A stretch of DNA of 19,478 nt, from assembly GCA_023415035.1 (NCBI GenBank), contig JAEZLX010000014.1, positions 1-19,478 of the forward strand, given 5' to 3'. The stretch comes from Pseudomonadota bacterium (GTDB lineage: Bacteria; Pseudomonadota; Gammaproteobacteria; Burkholderiales; Burkholderiaceae_C). Under the pieces are notes generated by a model. The model did not search any database. It worked only from the letters and a program-made list of their open reading frames with translations, and was not told where the DNA came from. Below, one piece after another: positions 6,812 to 16,194 of the stretch; position 1 is the first letter of the stretch, and each line of letters opens with the position of its first letter. A program made the translations under genes and the position numbers.

Positions 6812-7924
6812 TCAGGCGCGGGCGCCGGTGTCCGCGCGCTGCAGCAGCATCGAATCGCCGTAGCTGAAGAAGCGGTAGCGCTGTGCCACCGCGTGCCGGT
6901 ACAGCGCCATCACGTGTTCGTACCCGGCAAAGGCGCTGACCAGCATCATCAGCGTGCTGCGGGGCAGGTGGAAGTTGGTCACCAGCACGTCCACCACGCG
7001 GAACCCGAAGCCGGGCGTGATGAAGATGTTGGTGTCGCCGCGCGTCTGGCCCGACAGTGCCCAGCTTTCCAGGCTGCGCACCGTCGTCGTGCCCACGGCC
7101 ACGACGCGGCCGCCGCGCGCGCGGCACTCGGCGATGGCCTGCACCGTGGATGCGGGGATCTCGTAGCGCTCATGGTGCATGACGTGGTCGGCGATGCGCT
7201 CGGTCTTCATCGGCGCGAAGGTGCCGGCACCCACATGCAGCGTCACGTTGGCCCGCCGCACGCCGCGCCGGTCCAGCGCGGCCAGCACGCCCTCGTCGAA
7301 ATGCAGTGCCGCGGTCGGCGCGGCCACGGCGCCCGGCACGCGCGCGAAGACGGTCTGGTAGCGCCGCGCATCGTCGTCGGTGTCGCCGTGCGTGATGTAC
7401 GGCGGCAGCGGCACATGGCCATGCCGTTCCATCAAGGTGTACGGGTCTTCCCCGGCGGGGCCCTCCAGCCGCAGGCGGAACAGCTGGCCCTGCTCGTCGG
7501 GCCAGCGGCCGAGAAACACGGCGTCAAAGCCACCATCGCGCAGCCCTCCCGCCAGGTGCAGGCGCCCGCCCGGCAGGGGTTTCTTGCTCACGCGCAGGTG
7601 GCCCACGACCTCTTGCGTGCTGGTGCCATCGCTCGCCTCGTGCGGCAGCAGCACGCGCTCTATCAGCAGTTCCAGCTTGCCGCCCGTGGCCTTCTCGCCG
7701 AACAGCCGTGCCTTGACCACCTGGGTGTCGTTGAACACCAGCAGGTCGCCCGGTTGCAGCCGATCCGGCAGTTCGCGGAAGACGCGGTCGACCGGCTCGG
7801 CGCCGGTACCGTCAAGCAAACGCGAGGCGCTGCGTTCGGCGGCCGGGTGCTGGGCGATGAGTTCGGGGGGGAGCTCGAAGTCGAAGTCCGCGACGGTGAA
7901 TTCGCGGGAGGGGGCGAGGGTCAT
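6812..7924 (-). CDS. queA: S-adenosylmethionine:tRNA ribosyltransferase-isomerase (queuosine synthesis)
   Basis: A 370-residue QueA, close to the E. coli length of 356. The enzyme transfers and isomerises the ribosyl part of SAM onto 7-aminomethyl-7-deazaguanine in tRNA to give epoxyqueuosine. Conserved blocks are FDFELPPELIAQHPAAERSASRLL near the N-terminus, PGDLLVFNDTQVVKARLFG, the PYTLMERHGHVPLPPYI block, the TVFARVPGAVAAPTAALHF block, NVTLHVGAGTFAPM, VGTTTVRSLES, and the C-terminal FHLPRSTLMMLVSAFAGYE. The ATG at 7922-7924 gives the expected N-terminus plus a short extension. It is divergent from recG across 81 bases. No tgt gene is in the window. Confidence 0.97.
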   Translation of the reverse strand: MTLAPSREFTVADFDFELPPELIAQHPAAERSASRLLDGTGAEPVDRVFRELPDRLQPGDLLVFNDTQVVKARLFGEKATGGKLELLIERVLLPHEASDGTSTQEVVGHLRVSKKPLPGGRLHLAGGLRDGGFDAVFLGRWPDEQGQLFRLRLEGPAGEDPYTLMERHGHVPLPPYITHGDTDDDARRYQTVFARVPGAVAAPTAALHFDEGVLAALDRRGVRRANVTLHVGAGTFAPMKTERIADHVMHHERYEIPASTVQAIAECRARGGRVVAVGTTTVRSLESWALSGQTRGDTNIFITPGFGFRVVDVLVTNFHLPRSTLMMLVSAFAGYEHVMALYRHAVAQRYRFFSYGDSMLLQRADTGARA

Positions 7925-7993
7925 GGTGCTTGAGGGCCGGACGGGGCCCGTTCCAAGAAGGATCGGGGTGGATGGAAATACAGCAATTGCGGG

Positions 7994-7999
7994 CAGAAT
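7994..7999 (+). promoter_or_regulatory. Candidate -10 element immediately before recG
   Basis: CAGAAT lies 6 bases before the recG start codon, so a transcript from it would begin at or next to the ATG. There is no Shine-Dalgarno-like sequence in the 20 bases upstream of recG. No convincing -35 was seen at the standard distance, which limits confidence. Confidence 0.3.
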
Positions 8000-8005
8000 T
8001 GTCCC

Positions 8006-10111
8006 ATGTCCGCCGACGCTGCCACCGCCACACCCAACAAGCCCCTGTCGGCCGCGCAGAAGGCCATGCGCAAGCTCGGCCTGCTGCGCGACATCGACCT
8101 GGCGCTGCACCTGCCGTTGCGTTACGAGGACGAGACGCGCATCACGACCCTGGAACAGGCCCGCGAGGGCGAGGTGGTGCAGCTCGAAGGTGTGGTCACC
8201 CACCAGGAAGTCACGTTTCGTCCGCGCCGCCAGCTGCTGGTGACCTTTGACGACGGCACCGACACCTGCACGCTGCGTTTCTTCACCTTCTATCCCTCGC
8301 ATCAGAAGGCGCTGGCCGTCGGCGCGCGCGTGCGGGTGCGTGGCGAGATCCGCGGCGGGTTCCTCGGGCGCACGATCATGCACCCCGGCGTGCAGGCGGC
8401 CGGCGGGGCCCTGCCAGACGCGCTCACCCCCGTGTACCCGAGCAGCGCCCAGCTGCCGCAGGCCTATCTGCGCAAGGCCGTGGCCAGCGGCCTGCGCCGT
8501 GCGGACTTGTCGGAGACACTGCCGCCCGAGCCGCTTGCCACGTTGCGCGAGACCCTGCAGGGCCAGCGGGCGGCGCTGCCCAGCCTGCGCGACGCACTGC
8601 ATTTCCTTCACCACCCGGGGCCGGACGTGTCGCTGGCCTCGCTGGAGGACCGCAGCCATCCGGCCTGGCAGCGGCTCAAGGCCGAGGAGCTTCTGGCCCA
8701 GCAGCTGTCGCAGCAGATGGCGCGCCGCGAGCGCGATGCTCTGAACGCGCCCATCCTCAGGACGGAAGAGGGCGGACTGCACGAGCAGCTGCTGGCGGCG
8801 TTGCCCTTTACCTTGACTGCCGCACAGCGCCGCGTGGTCGAGGAAATTGCGCTTGACCTGGCCCGTCCCGTGCCCATGCACCGGCTGCTGCAGGGCGACG
8901 TGGGTTCGGGCAAGACGGTGGTGGCCGCGCTGTCGGCCGCGGTGGCCATCGGTGCCGGCTGGCAGTGCGCGCTGATGGCGCCGACCGAAATCCTGGCCGA
9001 GCAGCATTTCGCCAAGCTGGTGGGCTGGCTGGAGCCGCTGCTGGCGCCGCAGGGCCGGCGGGTGGCCTGGCTCACGGGCAGCCAGAAAAAGCGCCAGCGC
9101 GACGAAATGCTGGCGCTCATCGCCAGCGGCGAGGCCGCGCTGGTGGTGGGCACCCACGCCGTGATCCAGGAGCAGGTGCAGTTCCAGCGCCTGGGTCTGG
9201 CCATCATCGACGAGCAGCACCGCTTCGGCGTGGCCCAGCGTCTGGCGCTGCGCTCGAAGATGGGCGACGGCACGGGCGAGCCGCACCTGCTGATGATGAG
9301 CGCCACGCCCATCCCCCGTACGCTGGCCATGAGCTATTACGCCGACCTGGACGTGTCCACCATCGACGAACTGCCGCCCGGCCGCACGCCCATCGTCACC
9401 AAGGTGGTGTCCGACCAGCGCCGTGCCGAGGTCATCGACCGCATCCGCGCGCAGGTGGCCCAGGGCCGGCAGGTCTATTGGGTCTGCCCGCTGATCGAGG
9501 AAAGCGAGGCACTGGACCTGTCCAACGCCACCGCGACGCACGCCGAACTGTCTGCCGCGCTGCCGGGTGTCATGGTCGGCCTGCTGCACTCGCGGATGCC
9601 GGCGGCCGAGAAGAAGGCGGTGATGGCCCTGTTCAGTGAGGGGGTGATGGGCGTGCTGGTTTCCACCACGGTGATCGAGGTGGGGGTGGACGTGCCCAAT
9701 GCCTCGCTCATGGTCATCGAGCACGCCGAGCGTTTCGGCCTGTCGCAGTTGCACCAGCTGCGCGGGCGGGTTGGTCGTGGCGCGGCGGCCTCGGCTTGCG
9801 TGCTCATGTACACCGCACCCGAAGGCGGCCGGCTGGGCGAGACCGCCCGCGCGCGACTGCGCGCCATGGTCGAGACCGCCGACGGCTTCGAGATCGCCCG
9901 CCGCGACCTCGAAATCCGGGGGCCGGGCGAGTTCCTGGGGGCCCGCCAGTCGGGCGCGCCGCTGCTGCGCTTTGCCGACCTGGCGACCGACACGCATTTG
10001 CTGGCCTGGGCCCGTGAGGCCGCCGCCGTCATGCTCGAGCGGCACCCGGTGCTGGCCGAAAAACACGTCGCGCGCTGGCTGGGCGGCAAGGCAGAATACC
10101 TGAAGGCCTGA
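8006..10111 (+). CDS. recG: ATP-dependent DNA helicase RecG
   Basis: A 701-residue RecG (E. coli 693). It is a superfamily 2 translocase that remodels stalled forks and Holliday junctions. An N-terminal wedge/OB region (about residues 50-150, with LEGVVTHQEVTFRPRRQLLVTF) precedes the motor. The Walker A is G297-DVGSGKT, the DEQH box is at 402-405 (IIDEQHRFGVAQR), followed by MMSATPIPRTLAMSYY and DELPPGRTPI. The C-terminal helicase half has LVSTTVIEVGVDVPNAS and QLRGRVGRG, and the translocation-motif region includes LEIRGPGEFLGARQSG. The gene is complete. It is followed after 22 bases by oxyR in the same direction and is divergent from queA. Confidence 0.98.
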   Translation: MSADAATATPNKPLSAAQKAMRKLGLLRDIDLALHLPLRYEDETRITTLEQAREGEVVQLEGVVTHQEVTFRPRRQLLVTFDDGTDTCTLRFFTFYPSHQKALAVGARVRVRGEIRGGFLGRTIMHPGVQAAGGALPDALTPVYPSSAQLPQAYLRKAVASGLRRADLSETLPPEPLATLRETLQGQRAALPSLRDALHFLHHPGPDVSLASLEDRSHPAWQRLKAEELLAQQLSQQMARRERDALNAPILRTEEGGLHEQLLAALPFTLTAAQRRVVEEIALDLARPVPMHRLLQGDVGSGKTVVAALSAAVAIGAGWQCALMAPTEILAEQHFAKLVGWLEPLLAPQGRRVAWLTGSQKKRQRDEMLALIASGEAALVVGTHAVIQEQVQFQRLGLAIIDEQHRFGVAQRLALRSKMGDGTGEPHLLMMSATPIPRTLAMSYYADLDVSTIDELPPGRTPIVTKVVSDQRRAEVIDRIRAQVAQGRQVYWVCPLIEESEALDLSNATATHAELSAALPGVMVGLLHSRMPAAEKKAVMALFSEGVMGVLVSTTVIEVGVDVPNASLMVIEHAERFGLSQLHQLRGRVGRGAAASACVLMYTAPEGGRLGETARARLRAMVETADGFEIARRDLEIRGPGEFLGARQSGAPLLRFADLATDTHLLAWAREAAAVMLERHPVLAEKHVARWLGGKAEYLKA

Positions 10112-10121
10112 CCAGGGAGGC

Positions 10122-10127
10122 CATAAT
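10122..10127 (+). promoter_or_regulatory. Candidate -10 element immediately before oxyR
   Basis: CATAAT ends 6 bases before the oxyR ATG, a position that would start a transcript at the start codon. A purine-rich AGGGAGG at 10114-10120 is also present but is 13 bases from the ATG, further than usual for a ribosome-binding site. The -35 position reads CCTGAA, a partial match. oxyR may therefore have its own promoter in addition to read-through from recG. Confidence 0.35.
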
Positions 10128-10133
10128 CGCCCC

Positions 10134-11093
10134 ATGACGCTGACCGAACTCAAGTACATCGTCGCCGTCGCGCGCGAGCGGCACTTCGGCAAGGCGGCCG
10201 AGGCCTGTTTCGTGTCGCAGCCGACCCTGTCCGTGGCGATCAAGAAGCTTGAAGAGGAGCTGGAGCTCAAGATCTTCGAGCGCAACGCCAGCGAGATCAC
10301 CGTGACGCCGCTGGGCGAGGAAATCGTGCGCCAGGCACAGACGGTGCTGGAGGAGGCGGCCGCCATCAAGGAGATCGCCAAGCGCGGCAAGGACCCGCTG
10401 GCCGGCCCCCTGCGCGTAGGGGTGATCTACACCGTCGGTCCCTACCTGCTGCCGAACCTGGTGCGCAAGGTCATCGAGCGCACGCCCCAGATGCCGCTCA
10501 TGCTGCAGGAGAACTTCACCTCCAAGCTGCTCGAACAGCTGCGACTGGGCGAAATTGACTGCGCCATCCTTGCCGAGCCGTTCCCGGACACCAATCTGGC
10601 CATCGCACCGCTGTATGACGAGCCCTTCCTGGCGGCGGTGCCGGTCAACCACCCGCTGGCCAAGTCCGATGGCGTCACGGCCGAGGAGCTCAAGCGCGAG
10701 ACCATGCTGCTGCTGGGCACCGGGCACTGCTTCCGCGACCACGTGCTGGAGGTGTGCCCCGAGTTCGCGCGCTTTTCCAACGACGCCGAGGGTATCCGCA
10801 AGAGCTTCGAGGGCTCCTCGCTGGAAACCATCAAACACATGGTGGCCGCCGGCATGGGCGTGACCCTGGTGCCGCGCCTGTCGGTGCCCAGTTCGGCACT
10901 CGACGGCGCCGAGCCGGACAACCAGAGCTACGGCGACTCGTCCTTCGTGCGCTACGTGCCGTTTCGCGGGGAGCCTCCCCAGCGGCGCGTGGTGCTGGCC
11001 TGGCGCCGCAGCTTCACGCGCTACGAGGCCATCGCCGAACTGCGCAATGCCATCTATGCCTGCGAGCTGCCGGGTGTGCAGCGGCTGTCATGA
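10134..11093 (+). CDS. oxyR: Hydrogen peroxide-sensing LysR-family regulator OxyR
   Basis: A 319-residue LysR protein. The start MTLTELKYIVAVARERHFGKA and helix-turn-helix FVSQPTLSVAIKKLEEEL match OxyR. The redox pair is conserved at the same numbers as in E. coli: C199 (GTGHCFRDH) and C208 (LEVCPEF), the residues that form the activating disulfide on peroxide exposure. It would control catalase and peroxidase genes located elsewhere. It follows recG by 22 bases and its stop overlaps the ubiA start by 4 bases (ATGA), so recG-oxyR-ubiA may be co-transcribed. The exact cysteine match makes OxyR the clear call over other LysR types; whether it acts as activator, repressor or both in this lineage cannot be read here. 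Confidence 0.95.
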   Translation: MTLTELKYIVAVARERHFGKAAEACFVSQPTLSVAIKKLEEELELKIFERNASEITVTPLGEEIVRQAQTVLEEAAAIKEIAKRGKDPLAGPLRVGVIYTVGPYLLPNLVRKVIERTPQMPLMLQENFTSKLLEQLRLGEIDCAILAEPFPDTNLAIAPLYDEPFLAAVPVNHPLAKSDGVTAEELKRETMLLLGTGHCFRDHVLEVCPEFARFSNDAEGIRKSFEGSSLETIKHMVAAGMGVTLVPRLSVPSSALDGAEPDNQSYGDSSFVRYVPFRGEPPQRRVVLAWRRSFTRYEAIAELRNAIYACELPGVQRLS

Positions 11094-12052
11094 CCGCCGC
11101 CGCCATGCCTCCCTCGCCCGGACAGGCCACACCCTCGCGCCTGTCGCTGTACCTGGACTTGATCCGTTGGAACCGGCCGGCCGGCTGGCTGCTGCTGCTG
11201 TGGCCTTCACTGTCTGCCTTGTGGATCGCGTCCGACGGCTTTCCCGGCTGGCATCTGCTGCTGGTCTTCATCGCCGGCACCATCCTCATGCGCAGCGCCG
11301 GCTGCTGTGTCAACGACGTGGCCGACCGCGACTTCGACCGCCACGTCAAGCGCACGCTTGAGCGCCCGGTCACCAGCGGTCGTGTTGGCGTCAAGGAGGC
11401 GCTGGGCGTGGGCGCGGTGCTGGCGCTGGCCGCGTTCGCGCTGGTGCTGACCACCAATGTGGCGACCATCGCCTGGTCCTTTGTGGCCCTGCTGGTCTCG
11501 CTGGTCTACCCGTACGCCAAGCGCGCGGTATCGATGCCACAGGCCGTGCTGGGCGTGGCCTTCAGCTTCGGCATCCCGATGGCCTTTGCGGCGGTGCTGG
11601 GTGGCCCGCCCTTGGAGCTGTGGTCGGCGGATGCCGGCCCCGGCGTCTGGCAGGCCTTCGCCGGCAGCGTGCCGGCCCTGGCCTGGTGGCTGCTGGCGGG
11701 CAACCTGTTCTGGGTGCTGGCCTACGACACCGAATACGCCATGGTCGACCGCGATGACGATCTGCGGATCGGCATGAAGACCTCGGCCATCACCCTGGGC
11801 CGGGCCGACGTGCCGGCCATCACGGGCTTCTATGTGGCCTACCTGGCGATCTGGACCGTGCTGCTGTGGCCGCGCGTCCATCACGGGGTCTGGGTCGCCA
11901 TGCTGGCGGTGGCGGCCTGCCAGGTGGTGTGGCACTACCGGCTGATCAAGGACCGTACCCGCGACGGGTGCTTCCGGGCCTTCTGCCTCAACCACTGGCT
12001 CGGCTTCACCGTCTTCGCGGGCGTGGTGGCCGGCATCGCCCTGCGCGGCTGA
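11090..12052 (+). CDS. ubiA: 4-hydroxybenzoate polyprenyltransferase (ubiquinone biosynthesis)
   Basis: A 320-residue integral membrane prenyltransferase that attaches the polyprenyl tail to 4-hydroxybenzoate. The two aspartate-rich Mg-prenyl-diphosphate motifs are present: N75-D-x2-D79-R-D81-F-D83 and Y-D213-TEYAMVD220-RDDD. The early RWNRPAGWLLLLWPSLSALW segment is characteristic of UbiA, and hydrophobic stretches run through the protein to the C-terminus. The start at 11090 overlaps the oxyR stop; an internal ATG at 11105 (MPPSP) is an alternative that would shorten it by 5 residues. Coupling to oxyR links respiratory quinone supply and the peroxide sensor physically; functional linkage is only inference. 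It converges on proC with an 18-base gap. Confidence 0.96.
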   Translation: MTAAAMPPSPGQATPSRLSLYLDLIRWNRPAGWLLLLWPSLSALWIASDGFPGWHLLLVFIAGTILMRSAGCCVNDVADRDFDRHVKRTLERPVTSGRVGVKEALGVGAVLALAAFALVLTTNVATIAWSFVALLVSLVYPYAKRAVSMPQAVLGVAFSFGIPMAFAAVLGGPPLELWSADAGPGVWQAFAGSVPALAWWLLAGNLFWVLAYDTEYAMVDRDDDLRIGMKTSAITLGRADVPAITGFYVAYLAIWTVLLWPRVHHGVWVAMLAVAACQVVWHYRLIKDRTRDGCFRAFCLNHWLGFTVFAGVVAGIALRG

Positions 12053-12060
12053 CACCGGCC

Positions 12061-12078
12061 GCGCCTGGCATCAGGCGC
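12061..12078. terminator. Candidate bidirectional hairpin between convergent ubiA and proC
   Basis: GCGCCTG (12061-12067) and CAGGCGC (12072-12078) form a perfect 7-bp stem with a 4-base loop at the ubiA/proC junction, overlapping the proC stop codon. There is no T-tract on either side, so it may assist Rho-dependent termination or block convergent polymerases rather than being a classic intrinsic terminator. Confidence 0.4.
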
Positions 12079-12907
12079 CGAATTCCTGGCCCAGTTCGGC
12101 GGCACGGGCCTGCGCCGCCCGCATGGCCTCAATGAACTTTTCCTGCACGCCGGTGGCCTCGAGGCGGCTGATCGCGGCGTAGGTGGTGCCACCCTTGGAG
12201 GTCACGCGCTGGCGCAGCACGGCCGGCGGCTCGTCGGATCGGCGCGCCAGTTCCGAGGCGCCGGTGAAGGTGCCGACCGCCAGCCGGTGCGCCTGCTCGG
12301 GCGTCAGGCCCATGTCGCAGCCAGCCTTCACCATTGCCTCGATGAAGAAGAACACATAGGCCGGGCCCGAGCCTGAGAGGGCGGTCACGGCATCGAGTTG
12401 AGACTCTTCACCGACCCACAGCGAATCGCCCATGGTGCCCAGCACCCGGTCGATGAGCGCGCGCTCGGCGGCGCTGACGTCCGGGCGGGCATAGGCGGCG
12501 GTCACGCCCTGGCCGATCAGCGCCGGCGTGTTGGGCATGGCGCGCACCACCCGGCCCGTGCCGAGCCAGCGCGCGATGCTGTCGCTGGGGATGCCCGCCG
12601 CGATCGACAGGTGCAGCGCGCCGCCTGTGTGGGCGCGCGTCAGCTCCGCGGCTTCGCGAAAGCTCTGCGGCTTGACGGCCCAGATGACCAGGTCGGCCTG
12701 GTCGAGCGAGGCGTCGGCGGCCGCGATGGCCTGCACGCCGTGCCGCTCCAGCAGCGCGGTCCGGGCCTCGGGGTGCGGTTCCACCACGTCGATGAGGCTG
12801 GCGGGGATGCCCTGGCGGCGCAGGCCGCCGATGATGGCGTTGGCCATGTTGCCGCCGCCGATGAAGGCGATGCGTTCGGAGGGGCTGGAGGGGGATACGG
12901 TGCTCAT
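12071..12907 (-). CDS. proC: Pyrroline-5-carboxylate reductase (proline biosynthesis)
   Basis: A 278-residue P5C reductase that makes proline with NAD(P)H. The N-terminal Rossmann motif is IAFIGGGNMANAIIGG (G17-G19), followed by VIWAVKPQSF. The family signature TALSGSGPAYVFFFIEAMVKAG lies around residue 175, and RVTSKGGTTYAAI near the C-terminus is also conserved. The ATG at 12905-12907 is chosen; a TTG at 12919 in the same frame would add four residues. Neither has a good ribosome-binding site, and the only strong one upstream serves an out-of-frame ATG (see findings). It lies 81 bases downstream of glpK on the same strand. Confidence 0.95.
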   Translation of the reverse strand: MSTVSPSSPSERIAFIGGGNMANAIIGGLRRQGIPASLIDVVEPHPEARTALLERHGVQAIAAADASLDQADLVIWAVKPQSFREAAELTRAHTGGALHLSIAAGIPSDSIARWLGTGRVVRAMPNTPALIGQGVTAAYARPDVSAAERALIDRVLGTMGDSLWVGEESQLDAVTALSGSGPAYVFFFIEAMVKAGCDMGLTPEQAHRLAVGTFTGASELARRSDEPPAVLRQRVTSKGGTTYAAISRLEATGVQEKFIEAMRAAQARAAELGQEFGA

Positions 12908-12925
12908 GGATCGGTGCAAGGTTGC

Positions 12926-12947
12926 GGAGCGGCGCCATTGCCGCTCC
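12926..12947. repeat. 8-bp hairpin in the proC leader
   Basis: GGAGCGGC (12926-12933) and GCCGCTCC (12940-12947) form a perfect 8-bp stem with a 6-base loop, between glpK and proC. On the proC transcript the first arm contains most of the sequence AAAGGAG (12950-12944), so the stem would bury this ribosome-binding-like site. On the minus strand it is not followed by a T-tract; on the plus strand it is followed by TTT, but no plus-strand gene reads into it. Confidence 0.5.
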
Positions 12948-12958
12948 TTTGGCGGGTC

Positions 12959-12964
12959 ATTGTA
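12959..12964 (-). promoter_or_regulatory. Candidate -10 element for proC
   Basis: On the minus strand these bases read TACAAT, five of six matching TATAAT, about 52 bases before the proC ATG and just downstream of the glpK stop. The -35 position at 17-base spacing (TCCTCA) is poor, so this is a tentative call for an independent proC promoter. Confidence 0.3.
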
Positions 12965-12988
12965 TGAAGACGGGCGGGCCCTGAGGAC

Positions 12989-14485
<1,497 letters not shown>

Positions 14486-14519
14486 GATCTCTCGCCTGTC
14501 TCCAAATGGGCCTGGGCTG

Positions 14520-14525
14520 GATAAT
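14520..14525 (+). promoter_or_regulatory. Candidate -10 element for glpD
   Basis: GATAAT (five of six matching TATAAT) lies in the glpK-glpD intergenic region, 53 bases before the glpD start codon. The -35 position 17 bases upstream reads TGTCTC, a weak match, as may be expected of an activated promoter. No clear GlpR-type operator repeat was recognised by eye. Confidence 0.35.
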
Positions 14526-14578
14526 AGCGAACACCGCCCGCCACCGCCGGGTTGCGCCGGCCCGTTCCAAGGATCGCC

Positions 14579-16150
14579 ATGCCACGTCAGGAACTGCTCG
14601 CATCGCTCAGCACCGTGGACCGCTTCGACCTCGCCGTCATCGGCGGCGGCGCCACGGGCCTCGGTGTGGCGCTGGACGCCGCGCTGCGCGGCTTCGCCGT
14701 CGCGCTGTTCGAGTCGCACGACTTCGCCGGTGGCACCTCCTCGCGCTCGACCAAGCTGCTGCACGGCGGCGTGCGCTATCTCGCCCAGGGCAACATCGCC
14801 CTTGTGCGCGAGGCGCTGGCCGAGCGCACCACCATCCTGCATCTGGCGCCCCATCTGGCGCAGCCGCTGCCCTTCGTCATGCCGTCATACGCCTGCTGGC
14901 AGACGCCGTTTTACGGCGCGGGACTGGCCATGTACGACCTGCTGGCCGGGCGGGCCGGCCTGGGGCGCACGCGCTGGCTGAACAGGCGCCAGACCATGGC
15001 CGAGCTGCCGGGCGTGCGCGCCGACGGCCTGCGCGGCGGGGTCCAGTACTGGGACGGCCAGTTCGACGACGCCCGCCTCGCGCTGGCGCTGGCGCGCACC
15101 GCGGCGGCGGCGGGCGCACGGGTGCTCAATCACGCGCCCGTGCAGGCCATCCGCCGGGCGGGCGCGGCGAAGGGCGACGGCTTCGTGCTGACCGTGGGCG
15201 ATCGTTTTTCCGGCGGGAGCCGGGAGGTGCGGGCGCGCTGCGTGGTCAACGCCACCGGTGTCTGGGTGGACGAGCTGCGGGCCAAGGCGGCAGGCGAGGA
15301 TGCGCCGGCGGAACGCATGGTCAGCCCGAGCCAGGGGGTGCACGTGGTGGTCGACCGCGACTTCCTGCCCGGCGACAGCGCGCTGCTCGTGCCCCGGACG
15401 CGCGACGGGCGGGTGCTTTTTGCCGTCCCCTGGCTGGGCAAGCTGGTGCTCGGCACCACCGACACGCCGCGCCAGGACCTGCCGCGCGAACCGCAGCCCT
15501 TTGCCGAGGAGCTGTCCTTCATCCTGCGCGAGGCTGGGCAGGTGCTGGCGCGCCCGGTCGCGCCCCAGGACATCCGCAGCGTCTGGGTCGGCCTGCGGCC
15601 GCTGGTGGCCCCGGTGCGCTCGGAAGGCGGGACCAAATCCCTCTCGCGCGAGCACACCATCGTGGTCGACGCCGGCGGCCTGGTCACCGTCACGGGCGGG
15701 AAGTGGACGACCTACCGCGCCATGGCCGAGGACGTGCTCGAGCGCTGTTTCCATGACGGACTGCTGCCGCGCCGCCCCGGCAGCGCCACGGCGGGCCATC
15801 GCCTGGTCGGCGCGCCATCGGCCGACGCGCCGGGTGTGCCGATCCATCAGGCGCCGGGCTTGCACCTGTATGGCAGTGAGGCCGCCGCCGTTTGCGCATG
15901 CCCGGGCGCCGAACGCGAGCTGGGCATGGGGCTGACCGAGGCCATGGTTCGCCACGCTGTGCGGGCCGAGTACGCCTGCACGGTGGAGGATGTCCTGGCC
16001 AGACGTTGGCGCTCACTTTTCCTGGATGCATCAAAAACCGCGGACATGGCACCGGCGGTGGCGCAGATCCTGGCGGACGAAGGGGTGGCGCAGGCGGACC
16101 TGGAGGGGTTCCTGGCACTGTGCAAGCGGTACGCGTCGGCAGGCCTCTGA
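14579..16150 (+). CDS. glpD: Glycerol-3-phosphate dehydrogenase, aerobic FAD-dependent
   Basis: A 523-residue membrane-associated flavoprotein (E. coli GlpD 501) that oxidises sn-glycerol 3-phosphate to dihydroxyacetone phosphate and passes electrons to ubiquinone. The FAD Rossmann motif is FDLAVIGGGATGLGVALDAALRG with GGG at 22-24 and E45 in ALFE. SSRSTKLLHGGVRYL, GGVQYWDGQFDDARL, VNATGVWVDEL, VPWLGKLVLGTTDT and VTGGKWTTYRAMAEDVL are family hallmarks. The ATG at 14579 follows AAGGA at 14569-14573 with good spacing; an in-frame TTG at 14552 is less likely. It is divergent from glpK. The stop codon is only 10 bases before the -35 box of the ribosomal-protein operon promoter. Confidence 0.97.
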   Translation: MPRQELLASLSTVDRFDLAVIGGGATGLGVALDAALRGFAVALFESHDFAGGTSSRSTKLLHGGVRYLAQGNIALVREALAERTTILHLAPHLAQPLPFVMPSYACWQTPFYGAGLAMYDLLAGRAGLGRTRWLNRRQTMAELPGVRADGLRGGVQYWDGQFDDARLALALARTAAAAGARVLNHAPVQAIRRAGAAKGDGFVLTVGDRFSGGSREVRARCVVNATGVWVDELRAKAAGEDAPAERMVSPSQGVHVVVDRDFLPGDSALLVPRTRDGRVLFAVPWLGKLVLGTTDTPRQDLPREPQPFAEELSFILREAGQVLARPVAPQDIRSVWVGLRPLVAPVRSEGGTKSLSREHTIVVDAGGLVTVTGGKWTTYRAMAEDVLERCFHDGLLPRRPGSATAGHRLVGAPSADAPGVPIHQAPGLHLYGSEAAAVCACPGAERELGMGLTEAMVRHAVRAEYACTVEDVLARRWRSLFLDASKTADMAPAVAQILADEGVAQADLEGFLALCKRYASAGL

Positions 16151-16160
16151 TTCAAGGCGC

Positions 16161-16189
16161 TTGACATCGCGCGCAGTTTGAGCAAAAAT
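16161..16189 (+). promoter_or_regulatory. Promoter of the spc (rplN) ribosomal-protein operon
   Basis: A perfect sigma-70 -35 box TTGACA at 16161-16166 is followed after 17 bases by AAAAAT at 16184-16189 (four of six matching TATAAT) in an A-rich stretch. Transcription would start near 16196, leaving a leader of about 160 bases before rplN. It lies just downstream of the glpD stop, giving the ribosomal operon its own start. Confidence 0.7.
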
Positions 16190-16194
16190 ATCTG

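Noticed and set aside
6796..6826. Possible terminator between the convergent hydroxylase and queA
   Set aside because: Only short imperfect inverted repeats and no T-tract; the 12-base gap gives little room for a structured terminator.
6812..10390. 1192-residue minus-strand frame spanning queA and the opposite strand of recG
   Set aside because: Only the final 370 residues are QueA; the upstream part is antisense to recG and has no family resemblance.
10754..12052. Extended ubiA frame starting inside oxyR
   Set aside because: The extra residues are an out-of-frame reading of oxyR; UbiA begins at 11090 or 11105.
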